The notes beneath the pieces are model-generated. The model did not search any database. It was not told where the DNA came from and was given only the letters and a program-made list of their open reading frames with translations. Below, piece after piece: positions 52,001-60,201 of a stretch of DNA of 64,000 bases (position 1 is the stretch's first letter; every line of letters begins with the position of its first letter). Both the position numbers and the translations under genes were made by a program. The stretch comes from Lachnospiraceae bacterium (GTDB lineage: Bacteria; Bacillota; Clostridia; Lachnospirales; Lachnospiraceae), in NCBI GenBank assembly GCA_900199595.1, contig FZRB01000011.1, forward strand, positions 62,001 to 126,000. Direction: 5' to 3'.

Positions 52001-52914
52001 TTAAGTCAGGAACAGATGAGTCAGAGCTGAAGGCAAGATATAATCCTTCGCTTACAGGTTATGAAGGTGGTATCTATGATGCAAAGTCCATCTATGTATG
52101 TAAGAACAAGGTTGCAAAGCCTAAGGTGTTTATCCCTGTATTCCCTGGTACAAACTGCGAGTACGACAGTGCAAGAGCATTTGAGAGAGCAGGAGCTGAA
52201 GCTGAGGTTATAGTTCTTAACAACATGGACGCTCAGGGTATCAGAGATAGTGTAGACGCATTTACCAAGGCTATCAGCCAGGCACAGATCGTAATGTTCC
52301 CTGGTGGATTCTCAGGTGGTGATGAGCCGGATGGTTCAGGTAAATTTATTGCGACTACATTTAGAAATGAAAAGATAAAAGAAGAGATGATGAAGCTCCT
52401 TAATGAGAGAGACGGACTAGTACTTGGTATCTGTAACGGATTCCAGGCACTTATCAAGCTCGGTCTTGTACCTACAGGCAAGATAGTTGAGCAGTCAGAG
52501 AACAGCCCGACACTTGCACGTAACTCTATAGGACGTCATCAGTCTCGTATAGCATATACAAAGGTTGTTTCAAACAAGAGCCCATGGCTTAAGAAGGCTG
52601 TGCTTGGCGGAGTTTATTCAATTCCTATATCTCATGGTGAAGGAAGATTCGTTGCCAAGGATGAGTGGCTGAGACAGCTCTTTGAGAATGGTCAGGTAGC
52701 TACACAGTACGTTGATGCAGACGGAAATCTCACAATGGATGAGGATTACAACATCAATGGTTCATACATGGCTATCGAGGGTATCACAAGTCCTGACGGA
52801 AGAGTGCTTGGTAAGATGGGACACTCAGAGAGACGCGACAGAAGCACATATCTGAATATCAGTGGTGATAAAGACCAGAAGATATTTGAGTCAGGTGTTG
52901 AATACTTCAAGTAA
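49024..52914 (+). CDS. purL: Phosphoribosylformylglycinamidine synthase (large, single-chain)
   Basis: The 1296-residue protein fuses the PurS-like, PurL and PurQ parts of FGAM synthase, step four of purine synthesis. Visible marks are DTYWSDHCRHTTF, NHPTEIEPFGGAATCLGGAI, GGRTGRDGCGGATGSS, and in the C-terminal glutaminase FPGGFSGGDEPDGSG, the nucleophile Cys in GICNGFQALIKLGL, and SHGEGRF. ATG 49024 with GAGGAG six bases upstream is the start; the ORF can open at 48991 but without a ribosome binding site. No other pur gene is adjacent and no purine riboswitch is seen in the short upstream gap. Confidence 0.97.
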   Translation: MSVRRIYVEKRPDYAVRADELTNEFRNYLSLSDVKVRELVRYDVENLTDEVFEEAIVTVFSEPPVDIVYKEEFPYTEDEFVFSVEFLPGQFDQRADSAEQCVKLLDDSSEPIIRSAVTYAVSGTLTEEDKKTIEAYVINPVESRLDNNAKPETLVAVYDEPDDVKVMDGFCTMAEDDFKALYDSLGLAMTFKDFHHIRNYFTAEEHRDPTMTEIRVLDTYWSDHCRHTTFATELTSIKFDEGKYKEAIEGTFKKYLADAAEINAGRDDKFTCLMDIALMGMKKLRKDGKLEDLDESDEINACTIVVPLNIKNEDGKVVTEDWLISFKNETHNHPTEIEPFGGAATCLGGAIRDPLSGRTYVYQAMRVTGAADPTKSLKETLANKLPQRKIVTTAAKGYSSYGNQIGLATGLVQEVYHPNYVAKRMEIGAVIGAAPKDNVKRLSSDPGDVIILLGGRTGRDGCGGATGSSKAHNSESLETCGAEVQKGNAPTERKLQRLFRRPEVTTLIKKCNDFGAGGVSVAIGELADGLDVNLDLVPKKYAGLDGTELAISESQERMALVVDAADADKLLDYAREENLEAVKVATVTEEPRLVLKWRGKKIVDISRAFLNTNGAHQETTAEVEMPDETVKPFAGIDAEGSTETYSNAGADVRTKWLDIMSDLNVASERGLVEMFDSTIGANTVTMPYGGRYQLSPMQTMVATVPMLGKRTTDSVSMMSYGLDPYLLSWSPYHGAVYAVIDSVAKIAAAGGDVSKIRLTFQEYFERMTEDATRWGKPLSALLGAYSAQLGLGLPSIGGKDSMSGSFNEIDVPPTLCSFAVDMNTVENVVTSELKKAGNVLVKLDIDKDEFDLPVYSDVLDKYAKVRKAVEAGLVQSAFAVGFGGIIEAVSKMAFGNKLGVTIDDKVVSEAELGRKDYGSIIMEVSPEDLKALGLPAVVIGTVTDDARFIYGKTKLSVDEVIEAWTGRLKKVFSTDSGVLPRFKNHAEDYKKAIKSGTDESELKARYNPSLTGYEGGIYDAKSIYVCKNKVAKPKVFIPVFPGTNCEYDSARAFERAGAEAEVIVLNNMDAQGIRDSVDAFTKAISQAQIVMFPGGFSGGDEPDGSGKFIATTFRNEKIKEEMMKLLNERDGLVLGICNGFQALIKLGLVPTGKIVEQSENSPTLARNSIGRHQSRIAYTKVVSNKSPWLKKAVLGGVYSIPISHGEGRFVAKDEWLRQLFENGQVATQYVDADGNLTMDEDYNINGSYMAIEGITSPDGRVLGKMGHSERRDRSTYLNISGDKDQKIFESGVEYFK

Positions 52915-52967
52915 TAGTTGGTAAGGTAAAGTATTTTGGGGTTGCATTGTTAATATTGAAATAAGAA

Positions 52968-52997
52968 GCCCCAACAGTTGCCGCTGTTGGGGTTTTT
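52968..52997 (+). terminator. purL: Terminator of purL
   Basis: A perfect 9-bp GC-rich stem (CCCCAACAG 52969-52977 with CTGTTGGGG 52984-52992) with a 6-base loop is followed directly by TTTTT. This is a textbook intrinsic terminator. Confidence 0.95.
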
Positions 52998-53020
52998 ACA
53001 AGCAATTTAGGTGATAAATA

Positions 53021-53971
53021 ATGGAAATACAAGATATACGTAAACTGTACACCAGGGTGCTGGATAATATCCGCACTGTCATGATAGGAAGCGAGGAGGT
53101 TTTCTCCCTCGTCTTCTCGGCAATGCTTTCCGGGGGCCATGTGCTCCTGGAGGATATGCCGGGTACAGGAAAGACTACCATGGCAAAGTGCATAGCAGAC
53201 AGCATAGATTCATCCTTTAAGAGAGTTCAGTTTACACCGGATCTTATGCCGCAGGATATAACAGGACTCAATATCTATAGTCAGAAATCAGAGGAATTCG
53301 AATTCATTCCCGGACCGGTATTTACAAATATACTTCTGGCTGATGAGATAAACAGAGCTACACCAAGAACACAGGCAGCTCTTCTTGAGGCTATGGAGGA
53401 ACGCTCCGTAACAGTAGACGGAAAGAGCAGAGAGCTTGAAAAACCGTTTGTTGTTATAGCGACTGAAAATCCGGTAGAGACCACCGGTACATTTCCGCTT
53501 CCTGAAGCACAGCTGGATAGATTTATGGTGAAGCTTACCATGGGTGATATATCAGTTGATGATGAGGTAAAGATTCTCGAAAGGTTTATTTTAGAATCTC
53601 CGGAAAAAGAGATAAAGCCTGTAGTAAAGGCTGAGGAAATAGTAGAAGCCGGACAGGTAATAAAGACTGTTACTGTCAATAAGGTTGTTATGAATTATAT
53701 AGTCAGCATTTCAGATGCTACCAGAAATTCCTCAAAGCTGTTCTCCGGCGTAAGTCCGAGAGCGTCTCTCAATCTTATGAGAATGGCCCAGAGTTTTGCT
53801 GCTATATCGGGGCGTGAATATGTGATTCCGGATGATGTAAGATATCTGGCTCCTTTTGTATTCTCACATAGAATCATAACCAGCTCCGGTATTTCAAATC
53901 TCAATGAGACAAGAGATATAATCAGGGAAATTATAGCTACAGTTGATGTTCCTGTTGAGGAATGGAAGTAA
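53021..53971 (+). CDS. MoxR family AAA+ ATPase
   Basis: The 316-residue ATPase has Walker A in EDMPGTGKTTMAK, Walker B in LLADEINRATP, and the sensor text QAALLEAMEERSVTVDG and VIATENPVETTGTFPLPEAQLDRF. VSPRASLNLMRMAQSFA lies in the C-terminal lid. MoxR proteins act as chaperones that help activate or assemble a partner complex. Here the partners are the DUF58 and membrane protein genes that follow. A ribosome binding site AGGTG lies upstream. It starts 24 bases after the purL terminator, so its promoter overlaps that region or lies further upstream. Confidence 0.93.
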   Translation: MEIQDIRKLYTRVLDNIRTVMIGSEEVFSLVFSAMLSGGHVLLEDMPGTGKTTMAKCIADSIDSSFKRVQFTPDLMPQDITGLNIYSQKSEEFEFIPGPVFTNILLADEINRATPRTQAALLEAMEERSVTVDGKSRELEKPFVVIATENPVETTGTFPLPEAQLDRFMVKLTMGDISVDDEVKILERFILESPEKEIKPVVKAEEIVEAGQVIKTVTVNKVVMNYIVSISDATRNSSKLFSGVSPRASLNLMRMAQSFAAISGREYVIPDDVRYLAPFVFSHRIITSSGISNLNETRDIIREIIATVDVPVEEWK

Positions 53972-53981
53972 TTTTCATTTC

Positions 53982-54002
53982 ATTCTTAGCTAAGCGAAGA
54001 AT
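53982..54002 (+). repeat. REP-like imperfect palindrome, copy 2
   Basis: The arms ATTCTT and AAGAAT form a hairpin around AGCTAAGCG. It matches the minus strand of 16304-16324 at 18 of 21 positions. A second CGAAGAAT follows at about 54016, within the 74-base gap between the MoxR and DUF58 genes. Confidence 0.45.
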
Positions 54003-54045
54003 CCTTTCAGGTACAACGAAGAATTCCGTTAGTAAGGTATAAAGT

Positions 54046-55164
54046 ATGAAGATCATCGCAGCAATTCTTATGCTTGCAACTATATACTATATCCAGAATT
54101 ATCTTTTCAGAAAAAACTGGTTCAAGAATCTCGATCTGAACATGGGCTTCAGCCGGGATTACATAGAGTGCGGGGAGAGAGCGGACCTTGTTGAGGTTAT
54201 TACCAATGACAAGTTCCTGCCTCTTCCTTCTTTTAATTTAAAGTTTTCAGTGGACAAGAGCCTTTTGTTTGATAATACCCACAACAGCTCGGTTACGGAT
54301 TACTATCATAAAAATGAAGTTTTTTCTGTTATGGGACATCAGAGAGTAACAAGGAAGCTTTCCTTTATGGGAACCAAACGTGGTGTTTATTCTGTACAGA
54401 GTGCAAATTATATAGTTCATGATTATTTCATGGTAAAGCTGTATGCAGGTAAGATGAGAAATACTGACGCTATCTATGTTTTCCCGAAGAAGATTACCAC
54501 AGACAGCTTCCGGCTCATGTTCAAGGGACTTGTGGGAGAGCTGGAAACAAGAAGAAATATAATCGAAGACAGTATGTCCTTCAGAGGTATCAGAGAGTAT
54601 CAGCCCTTTGATCCGTACAGGAGCATTAACTGGAAACAGAGTGCCAAGGCCGGTGAACTCATGGTTAATATGAGGGGCTTCACTACTGATTCACGTGTTC
54701 ACATCATGCTGAATCTGGATAGTGATAATATGATAGAAACAGATAAACTGCTTGAGGAGGCCATATCCCTTACAAGCAGCTTCGCACGACAGTTTATTAA
54801 AGAGGCCGTAAATGTATCGGTCATTACCAATGCAGTTGATGCGAGTAATAATCCTCTTCCGGTAATAGGTGAGGGCGCTGAGCTGAAGCATGGTATAACC
54901 ATAGACAGAATGCTTACTGAGATAAAGGGTTCCCAGGGAAAGGACTCCTTTATTAAGCTGCTTAATGATGAGATAAACAGTTTCAGCAGAGACAATCTGT
55001 ATCTGATAATAAGTCCTTATGCCAAGGATGATCTTATTCAGTTTCTGGATATTATAGAGAAGAAGGGCGGAGCAGTTCGTCTGATCGTTCCTTACTATGA
55101 TGAATATCCATTTGTAAAAAATCGCTCCTATGCCGATGGATGGGAGGTGCCGATAAATGTATAA
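54046..55164 (+). CDS. DUF58 domain protein
   Basis: The 372-residue protein has two N-terminal hydrophobic stretches (IIAAILMLATIYYIQNYL is the clearest), a beta-rich middle, and the DUF58 signature DPYRSINWKQSAKAGELMVN near residue 190. A von Willebrand A-like fold follows (VHIMLNLDSDN as the metal site region). DUF58 proteins travel with MoxR ATPases and a transglutaminase-like membrane protein. Its 3' end overlaps the next gene by 8 bases. Confidence 0.9.
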   Translation: MKIIAAILMLATIYYIQNYLFRKNWFKNLDLNMGFSRDYIECGERADLVEVITNDKFLPLPSFNLKFSVDKSLLFDNTHNSSVTDYYHKNEVFSVMGHQRVTRKLSFMGTKRGVYSVQSANYIVHDYFMVKLYAGKMRNTDAIYVFPKKITTDSFRLMFKGLVGELETRRNIIEDSMSFRGIREYQPFDPYRSINWKQSAKAGELMVNMRGFTTDSRVHIMLNLDSDNMIETDKLLEEAISLTSSFARQFIKEAVNVSVITNAVDASNNPLPVIGEGAELKHGITIDRMLTEIKGSQGKDSFIKLLNDEINSFSRDNLYLIISPYAKDDLIQFLDIIEKKGGAVRLIVPYYDEYPFVKNRSYADGWEVPINV

Positions 55165-56410
55165 ATGGTTGGGCAGAATCAGAAGAGTACTCAGACTTAT
55201 ATATGAGTTTTTCTTTATTGTTTTAATAATAAATCTGGGGATATGTCTTTCCGGAAGTGATATGATGAGCCTAGAGGCTCTTGCAGTTCTCGCAGGTCTT
55301 CTTGTTGTATCTTATATAGCCCGGGATCTTCTTTCCCATGCAATCTCATTATTCATAGTACATGTTATATTGGGTGTGATAGTATTTTTTATTCTCCCGG
55401 ATATCTATATGAAGATAATACTTGATATAGCATTGTTTGGGATATTTATTGATGGCGCCATGTATATGAAGAGAGGCTTCATGATAAAGCGTGCATTTGA
55501 TGCACCCGGGGATGTATTGATCTTAGGAATCGCAGTATCTATGCTTGCTGCATATCTGAAGAATAATGATCTTCAGATGTTTGGTTATGTAGCATCAATT
55601 ATCATGCTGGTAGATTATCTGATAAGTTTATATATCGAAGGGCTGGATGGATATCTGGTATTAAACAGAAATATAATCGGTCTTCCAATGAATCAGATGA
55701 TTTCGATTAACAGCATAGTGGTTACCACGGTAATAGCTATAATTATAGTTATGATAATACTCGCAGATTTTCTGGGACTTCCTAAGGTGATAGCCGGATT
55801 TTTTATAGCTTTACTCGGTATACTGAAAATTCTTGTGATAATATTTGATCTGTTCTTCAGACTGATATTCAGCTTATTTGATACTTCAAATATGAATATG
55901 CAGCAGGGGGCGAGACAAATAGAAGAAATAGCTGAAAATGATGGTATCCTCTCAAAGATAGGATATTTTATTATTGTTGCTGTGATCCTTTCTCTGGCAG
56001 TTTATATACTTATCCGCTTGTGCAGATTTATAATCAAATGGCTTATATCCAAGCAGGACAGAGGATATGAGATGACGGAGAATATTAATACAAAGAAAAA
56101 GAAGAGACTGGAAAAGGCTCACATCGAAAAAGCAGAAAATTATGGTATTAATTCCTTCGAGCAGAAAGCCAGACGTATATACAAAAAGAAAGTTCTTTCC
56201 TTCAGGAGATTCTTCCTGCCGGACAGAACCGATACAGCCGGTGATATAGAGACTGCCATGATGAAGTTTCTGCCTGAGGATGAAGTAAAGATAGAAGAAG
56301 AATTGAAAGAAAATGAAAATAAAGAAACTCTTACAGAAATGTATGAAGCTGTGAGATACGGAAACAAAGTTCCCGACAGAAATTATCTTCGCAAGATGAA
56401 GCAGCTATAA
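55157..56410 (+). CDS. Membrane protein with DUF4129-like C-terminus
   Basis: The 417-residue protein has about eight membrane helices in residues 10-300 and a charged cytoplasmic tail. The tail ends in LTEMYEAVRYGNKVPDRNYL, which resembles the YExxRYG motif at the end of DUF4129 or TgpA-type proteins. No transglutaminase Cys-His-Asp core is visible, unlike the third gene of the usual MoxR-DUF58 operon. Its start overlaps the DUF58 gene by 8 bases. It probably works with the MoxR and DUF58 proteins on an envelope process not yet defined. Confidence 0.65.
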   Translation: MYKWLGRIRRVLRLIYEFFFIVLIINLGICLSGSDMMSLEALAVLAGLLVVSYIARDLLSHAISLFIVHVILGVIVFFILPDIYMKIILDIALFGIFIDGAMYMKRGFMIKRAFDAPGDVLILGIAVSMLAAYLKNNDLQMFGYVASIIMLVDYLISLYIEGLDGYLVLNRNIIGLPMNQMISINSIVVTTVIAIIIVMIILADFLGLPKVIAGFFIALLGILKILVIIFDLFFRLIFSLFDTSNMNMQQGARQIEEIAENDGILSKIGYFIIVAVILSLAVYILIRLCRFIIKWLISKQDRGYEMTENINTKKKKRLEKAHIEKAENYGINSFEQKARRIYKKKVLSFRRFFLPDRTDTAGDIETAMMKFLPEDEVKIEEELKENENKETLTEMYEAVRYGNKVPDRNYLRKMKQL

Positions 56411-56452
56411 AAAAATGACACTTTGAATCAGGTTCAAAGTGTCATCTTTTTT
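56410..56452. terminator. Bidirectional terminator, palindrome family B copy 2
   Basis: A perfect 12-bp stem (56416-56427 with 56433-56444) and TCAGG loop has an A run before and TCTTTTTT after. It serves both the MoxR operon on the plus strand and pta on the minus strand. It is a near-copy of the palindrome at 47005. Confidence 0.9.
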
Positions 56453-56490
56453 ATGAAAACCACTATTGTTGTTTTTTAATTCTTGTTGTT

Positions 56491-57492
56491 TTACTGCTCA
56501 TTATCTACTGCTGTAGCAGCGGTGATAAGTGCCATTGAGTAAACCTCTGATGCTGTACATCCTCTGGACAGATCGTTGATTGGTGAATTAAGTCCGAGAA
56601 GGATTGGTCCGTACGCTTCAAAGTTACCCATTCTCTGAGCTATCTTGTAGCCGATATTTCCGGCATTGATGTTAGGGAAGATAAATGTATTAGCATGTCC
56701 TGCAACTGGTGAGTTAGGGAACTTCTTCTTTGCAACGTTAGGTGAAACAGCAGCGTCGAACTGCATCTCGCCATCGATTGGAACATCAGGAAGAAGCTTC
56801 TTTGTTCTTTCGCATGCATTTCTCATCTTTGTGATTGACTCATCCTTTGCAGAACCGTTTGTTGAGAAGCTAAGGAATGCAACCTTAGGATCAGCACCAA
56901 ATGTCTTTGCGCACTTGATTGTCTCAACTGCAACTTCTACAAGCTCATCCTCTGTAGGATCAATTATGATACCGCAGTCTGCCATTGCAAGAATTTCGTT
57001 CTGACCTGTAGCACCCGGACGAACAAGGATGAAGCATGAAGAAACGATCTTGTTGCCTGGCTTTGTTTTAACAAGCTGGAATGCAGGACGAACAGTATCA
57101 GCTGTAGAGTAGGTAGCACCACCGAGAAGGCAGTCAGCATATCCCATGGTTACAAGCATTGTTCCAAAGTAGTTGCTCTTTGAGAGGAATTCTCTTGCAG
57201 TCTCTTCTGTAGCACCCTTGTGCTTACGAATCTCTACGAATTTCTCAACCATCTTATCAAAATCTTCAAAGTTGTTAGGATCTATGATCCTAGCTCCTCT
57301 GATATTAAAACCGCTTTCCTCAGCTATCTGATGAACCTCATCAGGATTACCAACAAGGATAGGTGTAAGGAAATTACTTGCAAGAAGTCTTGAAGCAGCT
57401 TCAAGGATTCTTGGATCATTTCCCTCGGTGAAAACTATTGTCTTAGGACTCTTCTTGAGCTTTTCGATAACTTGACCAAAAAAACCAATCAT
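56491..57492 (-). CDS. pta: Phosphate acetyltransferase
   Basis: The 333-residue protein matches the single-domain Pta of Firmicutes: TIVFTEGNDPRILEAASRLL at the start, LLGGATYSTADTVRPAFQLV, and the C-terminal PNINAGNIGYKIAQRMGNFEAYGPILLGLN. It interconverts acetyl-CoA and acetyl phosphate in acetate formation. The start is ATG 57492, because GAGGT lies nine bases upstream; the ORF opening GTG at 57507 is part of that site. No ackA gene is adjacent, which is less common. It is convergent with the MoxR operon and divergent from the Memo gene. Confidence 0.96.
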   Translation of the reverse strand: MIGFFGQVIEKLKKSPKTIVFTEGNDPRILEAASRLLASNFLTPILVGNPDEVHQIAEESGFNIRGARIIDPNNFEDFDKMVEKFVEIRKHKGATEETAREFLSKSNYFGTMLVTMGYADCLLGGATYSTADTVRPAFQLVKTKPGNKIVSSCFILVRPGATGQNEILAMADCGIIIDPTEDELVEVAVETIKCAKTFGADPKVAFLSFSTNGSAKDESITKMRNACERTKKLLPDVPIDGEMQFDAAVSPNVAKKKFPNSPVAGHANTFIFPNINAGNIGYKIAQRMGNFEAYGPILLGLNSPINDLSRGCTASEVYSMALITAATAVDNEQ

Positions 57493-57562
57493 TTTTATAT
57501 ACCTCACTTTATTATATGATATTTGTCCGAAGTTGTTTCGGGCATAAAAAACTCTGCCATCT

Positions 57563-57591
57563 ATCTTATAACTTTATTAGAAAAATGTAAA
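57563..57591 (-). promoter_or_regulatory. pta: Candidate sigma-A promoter of pta
   Basis: On the minus strand TTTACA (57591-57586) and TAAGAT (57568-57563) are 17 bases apart. Transcription would start near 57556 and give a leader of about 60 bases. A TATAAT at 57516-57511 lies too close to the start codon to be used well. Confidence 0.5.
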
Positions 57592-57660
57592 GTGAGATAA
57601 TAAAAAAATAGTGCCGGGTTTGATAATAAAAAATAGTTGTAAAAGCTATGTAGAAGGGTT

Positions 57661-57701
57661 ACTATTCACGTTAAAGGTACTTATTAGCTATCGTGAATAG
57701 T
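57661..57701 (+). promoter_or_regulatory. Perfect inverted repeat before the Memo-AMMECR1 gene
   Basis: ACTATTCACG (57661-57670) and CGTGAATAGT (57692-57701) are perfect 10-base inverted repeats with a 21-base centre. The right arm ends three bases before the AAGGAGG ribosome binding site. It could be an operator for a dimeric regulator, or a leader hairpin. No T tract follows, so it is not a terminator. Confidence 0.55.
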
Positions 57702-57717
57702 GTTAAGGAGGTTTATT

Positions 57718-59157
57718 ATGGGGATTTTAGCAGGTTTTGTGGTGCCGCATCCACCTATGATCGTTCCTGATGTCGGACGGGGGAGTGAGGCCCGGATTAA
57801 GGAAACTGCAGAGGCTTATGAACAGGTTGCAAGAGAAATCGCACTTCTTAAGCCGGATACTATTATTATAACCAGTCCGCATACTACTATGTATTCAAAC
57901 TATTTTCATATATCTCCGGGTAAAGGAGCAAAGGGAGATCTGGGGGATTTCAGGGCTCCGAAGGTTAAGTTCGATGAAGAATATGATTATGAATTGGTAA
58001 ACAGATTGGTTGACATAACATACAATGCTGGATTTCCTGCCGGTATAGAAGGTGAGCGTGAAAAGAGGCTGGATCATGGGACTATGGTTCCTCTTTACTT
58101 TATCAGAAAGTTCTATGGAAAAGGAAAGATAGTCAGAATAGGTCTGTCGGGACTTTCGCTTATCGATCATTATCAGCTGGGTATTTATATAAAAAATGTA
58201 GTAAATGAACTCGGTAGAAGAGCTGTATTTGTGGCCAGCGGTGACCTGTCGCATAAGCTGCAGGAGTATGGACCCTACGGCTATGCACCGGAAGGTCCTT
58301 TATATGATGATCGGATCATGGACACTCTCGGAAGGGCAGCATTTGGAGAAATGCTGGAGTTTGATGAAGAGTTCTGTGACAAAGCGGCAGAGTGCGGACA
58401 CAGATCCTTTGTAATTATGTCCGGTGCCTTTGATGGGGTAAATGTAAAGTCAAAGGTTTATTCTCATCAGGATGTAACTGGAGTTGGATACGGAGTGTGT
58501 TCCATTTATCCGATAGCCGAAGATGATTATAATGAAGAAAACAAGAATGATGAGAACAAGAAGGCTGAAGACAGATGCTTCCTGGATAAGTTTCTTGCTA
58601 AATTAGAGGAAGATAAATCCAGATCAGATGGCTATGTGAAGCTTGCACGTGCTTCGCTTGAAAGCTACATAATAAATAAAAAGAAGCTTCGTCTTCTGGA
58701 TGATATACCTTCTGAAATAATGAGCGAACTTCCAAGGGAAGCATTTGAGAAACAGGCGGGAGCATTTGTATCAATTCATAAAAACGGAGAGCTCCGGGGC
58801 TGTATAGGAACCATAGCTCCGACCACAGAATGTGTGGCGGAAGAAATAATCAATAATGCTATAAGTGCATCCACAAGAGATCCGAGATTCGATGCAATAA
58901 CCGAAGATGAGCTGAAATGGCTTGAAATAAATGTAGATATTCTGGGAGAGCCGGAAGACATCGACGGCCCTGATGAACTGGACGTAAAAAGATATGGAGT
59001 AATAGTAAGCTGCGGAATGAGAAGAGGACTGCTGCTTCCTGATCTCGAGGGTGTGGATGATGTGGAGACTCAGATTTCCATCGCCATGAGAAAAGGCGGC
59101 ATAAAACCTACGGACAATTACACGCTCCAGAGATTTGAGGTCGTAAGACATAGATAA
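57718..59157 (+). CDS. Fused Memo-like and AMMECR1-like protein (AmmeMemoRadiSam)
   Basis: The 479-residue protein joins two domains. Residues 1 to about 265 are the Memo/dioxygenase-like part (LAGFVVPHPPMIVPDVGRG, TSPHTTMYSNYFHISPG, FVASGDLSHKL), a fold related to LigB class III extradiol dioxygenases. Residues about 295-479 are AMMECR1-like (GAFVSIHKNGELRGCIGTIAP with the conserved LRGCIG, then STRDPRF). These are the B and A proteins of the AmmeMemoRadiSam system, whose biochemical role is not established, and the third member, a radical SAM enzyme, is next. ATG 57718 has AAGGAGG six bases upstream; the GTG 57700 opening precedes it. Confidence 0.92.
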   Translation: MGILAGFVVPHPPMIVPDVGRGSEARIKETAEAYEQVAREIALLKPDTIIITSPHTTMYSNYFHISPGKGAKGDLGDFRAPKVKFDEEYDYELVNRLVDITYNAGFPAGIEGEREKRLDHGTMVPLYFIRKFYGKGKIVRIGLSGLSLIDHYQLGIYIKNVVNELGRRAVFVASGDLSHKLQEYGPYGYAPEGPLYDDRIMDTLGRAAFGEMLEFDEEFCDKAAECGHRSFVIMSGAFDGVNVKSKVYSHQDVTGVGYGVCSIYPIAEDDYNEENKNDENKKAEDRCFLDKFLAKLEEDKSRSDGYVKLARASLESYIINKKKLRLLDDIPSEIMSELPREAFEKQAGAFVSIHKNGELRGCIGTIAPTTECVAEEIINNAISASTRDPRFDAITEDELKWLEINVDILGEPEDIDGPDELDVKRYGVIVSCGMRRGLLLPDLEGVDDVETQISIAMRKGGIKPTDNYTLQRFEVVRHR

Positions 59158-59179
59158 GTATTGCAGAAGGGAGAATATA

Positions 59180-60103
59180 ATGGCTGAGTGCAAGGTATGC
59201 TTCAGACACTGTGATATAAAGGAAGGTCAGCTGGGATTCTGCGGAGCCAGAACCTGCAGTAATGGAGAAGTTATAGCTAATAATTATGGAAAAGTTACTG
59301 CCATAGCTCTTGATCCCATAGAGAAAAAACCTCTTTCGAGATTCAATCCCGGAAGCATGATTCTTTCTGTTGGAAGCTATGGATGTAATCTGAGATGTCC
59401 CTTCTGTCAGAATTATGATATCTCCTGGTCAGAGGGGACTATGGAGCTTGCTAGGAAGCTACTGAATGATAAAGATAAAACTGATGATGATTCCGGTTAC
59501 GCGGATGTATATGAAGACAGAATTGATGTTATATCTCCCGAGTATCTTGCAGACCTCGCCGGGTTCTACAAAAAGGATGGAAATATAGGAGTCGCATTTA
59601 CCTATAATGAACCCATGATAGGCTATGAGTTTGTCAGAGATACAGCAAGGCTTGTATCAGAGAAAGGGATGAAAAATGTGCTGGTCTCAAATGGTACTGC
59701 AGAACTGGAAGTGCTTGAGGAGATTCTGCCATATATCGATGCAATGAATATAGACCTGAAGGGTTTTACGGACGAGTATTACCGAGATCTTCTGGGTGGA
59801 AACAGAAAGATGGTTATGGATTTCATTGAGAGGGCAGTGAAGGATTGTCATGTAGAGCTGACCACGCTTATTATTCCGGGAGAGAATGACAGTGAAGAGG
59901 AAATGAGAGAGCTCTCATCCTGGGTAGCTTCTCTTAAAGACCATAAAGGAAGTACAATAGGAAGAGATATTCCTCTTCATATTTCCAGGTTCTTCCCACG
60001 CTTTAAGATGACAGACAGAAATGCAACGGATGTGAAGAAGGTTTACAGACTGGTAGAGATCGCCCGTGAAAATCTAAAATATGTTTATACAGGCAACTGC
60101 TGA
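59180..60103 (+). CDS. AmmeMemoRadiSam system radical SAM enzyme
   Basis: The 307-residue protein has the radical SAM cluster motif GCNLRCPFCQNYDIS (Cys69, Cys73, Cys76). An N-terminal Cys-rich segment (CKVCFRHCDIKEGQLGFCGARTC) probably holds a second metal site. FTYNEPMIGYEFVRDTARL, NIDLKGFTDEYYRDLLGG and ELTTLIIPGENDSEEEM match the PflA-like subgroup found with Memo and AMMECR1. It lies 22 bases after the fused Memo-AMMECR1 gene with GGGAG upstream. Its substrate is unknown; the pairing suggests one pathway or one modification target. Confidence 0.92.
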   Translation: MAECKVCFRHCDIKEGQLGFCGARTCSNGEVIANNYGKVTAIALDPIEKKPLSRFNPGSMILSVGSYGCNLRCPFCQNYDISWSEGTMELARKLLNDKDKTDDDSGYADVYEDRIDVISPEYLADLAGFYKKDGNIGVAFTYNEPMIGYEFVRDTARLVSEKGMKNVLVSNGTAELEVLEEILPYIDAMNIDLKGFTDEYYRDLLGGNRKMVMDFIERAVKDCHVELTTLIIPGENDSEEEMRELSSWVASLKDHKGSTIGRDIPLHISRFFPRFKMTDRNATDVKKVYRLVEIARENLKYVYTGNC

Positions 60104-60137
60104 TAAAGTCAGAAGCTATTAATCATTATAATTTATT

Positions 60138-60166
60138 TTGATAATACATCTTAAATATGTTAAAAT
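60138..60166 (+). promoter_or_regulatory. Sigma-A promoter before the small membrane protein and ilv genes
   Basis: TTGATA (60138-60143) and TAAAAT (60161-60166) are separated by 17 bases; each hexamer matches consensus at 5 of 6 positions. The predicted leader to the next gene is about 115 bases and contains a 15-codon ORF at 60202-60249. Confidence 0.65.
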
Positions 60167-60201
60167 AAGCTTTAATTGTTTTTTTGATATGTATTGATGA
60201 T

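Noticed and set aside
57511-57516. TATAAT on the minus strand as the pta -10 box
   Set aside because: Transcription from it would begin at the ribosome binding site, leaving almost no leader; the pair at 57563-57591 is better placed.
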